From Gemmatimonas aurantiaca (GTDB lineage Bacteria > Gemmatimonadota > Gemmatimonadetes > Gemmatimonadales > Gemmatimonadaceae), in contig NZ_JBBCJO010000002.1 of the NCBI RefSeq assembly GCF_037190085.1, positions 310,001 to 374,000 of the forward strand: a stretch of 64,000 bases of DNA, written 5' to 3'. Shown piece after piece: positions 63,791 to 64,000 of the stretch. A program made the translations under genes and the position numbers. The notes under the pieces are model-generated. The model ran no database searches. It had not been told where the DNA came from and was given only the letters and a program-made list of their open reading frames with translations. Each line of letters opens with the position of its first letter. Position 1 is the first letter of the stretch.

Positions 63791-64000
63791 ATGACCCGTC
63801 ATTGTCACGATGTCCGCCTGCGCGGCACGCGCGCGCTCCTCGTCATCGCCTCCACCCTGGCGGCGGTCGCCGTCACGCCGTCCGCTGGCATGGCGCAGGA
63901 TCCCCGCATCGGGCTGCGCACCGGCTTCCAGGATGCCGGTGAAGCCATCCGGAATCTCGAACTCGTCTCGCACACGCCCAAGCAGAACGGCTGGTTCAAT
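63791..64000 (+). CDS. Start of a secreted protein, probably LVIVD-repeat type (partial)
   Basis: Only the first 70 residues are inside the window. A signal peptide ends near S-A-G-M-A-Q (about residue 36). The mature start DPRIGLRTGFQDAGEAIRNL, then ELVSHTPKQNGWFN, resembles the beginning of LVIVD-repeat beta-propeller proteins, judged from memory of that family. The repeats themselves lie beyond the window end, so the call is tentative. Confidence 0.5.
   Translation, partial: MTRHCHDVRLRGTRALLVIASTLAAVAVTPSAGMAQDPRIGLRTGFQDAGEAIRNLELVSHTPKQNGWFN

Overview
The window is 64 kb of GC-rich (roughly 65%) Gram-negative DNA. It carries outer-membrane barrels, lipoproteins, a tripartite RND pump, many ATGA and TGATG start/stop overlaps, and signal peptides that often end in A-x-A-Q. 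The Kdp operon contains an outer-membrane barrel and a divided KdpD, and LVIVD- and DUF305-type secreted proteins lie at the right end. My best guess is Gemmatimonadota (Gemmatimonas-like). That is an inference from gene content; no rRNA or species marker is present. I see no IS element, CRISPR array, tRNA or rRNA.

Layout. 1-2340 is an AT-richer patch with two unrecognised secreted proteins, a possible tiny gene and the wreck of a parDE toxin-antitoxin pair. 2352-5756 holds a FrnE-type DsbA oxidoreductase, pdxH, a phosphodiester glycosidase and a secreted unknown. From 15511 down to 5760 runs a tightly packed minus-strand series: thiolase, FadJ-type multifunctional protein, DinB protein, M14 peptidase, proline dehydrogenase, a small unknown, rsgA, an ECF sigma factor and its anti-sigma factor. 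glpD is divergent from it. glpD and an enoyl reductase gene converge on a 375-base gap that holds a long inverted repeat. Next come greA, a LOG-family gene, an alkaline-phosphatase-superfamily gene and a MazG-like gene. 22307-27173 is a signalling operon (hybrid kinase, REC-GGDEF-EAL, HDOD). queG follows.

28750-36420 is an RND efflux module (TolC-type protein, membrane fusion protein, pump, TetR) with a second, divergent TetR. Both promoters sit inside a set of 14-bp CTAGAA repeats. After a KefB/YbaL-type antiporter, the molybdate transporter modABC is fused by start/stop overlap to kdpE and a KdpD-like kinase. These lead into kdpFABC, a barrel gene and a separate KdpD sensor gene. The minus-strand genes adh, gabD and ggt follow, then a NadR-like ATPase gene.

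55.6-64 kb is a metal-stress region: copZ-copA-csoR behind a CsoR-type operator, a VOC dioxygenase gene, then a His-rich lipoprotein, a barrel, a novel-domain/NTF2-like fusion, a DUF305 protein and the start of an LVIVD-type protein. Between copZ and the VOC gene lies the oddest object here: two 90-bp arrays of six 15-bp units facing each other as mirror images.
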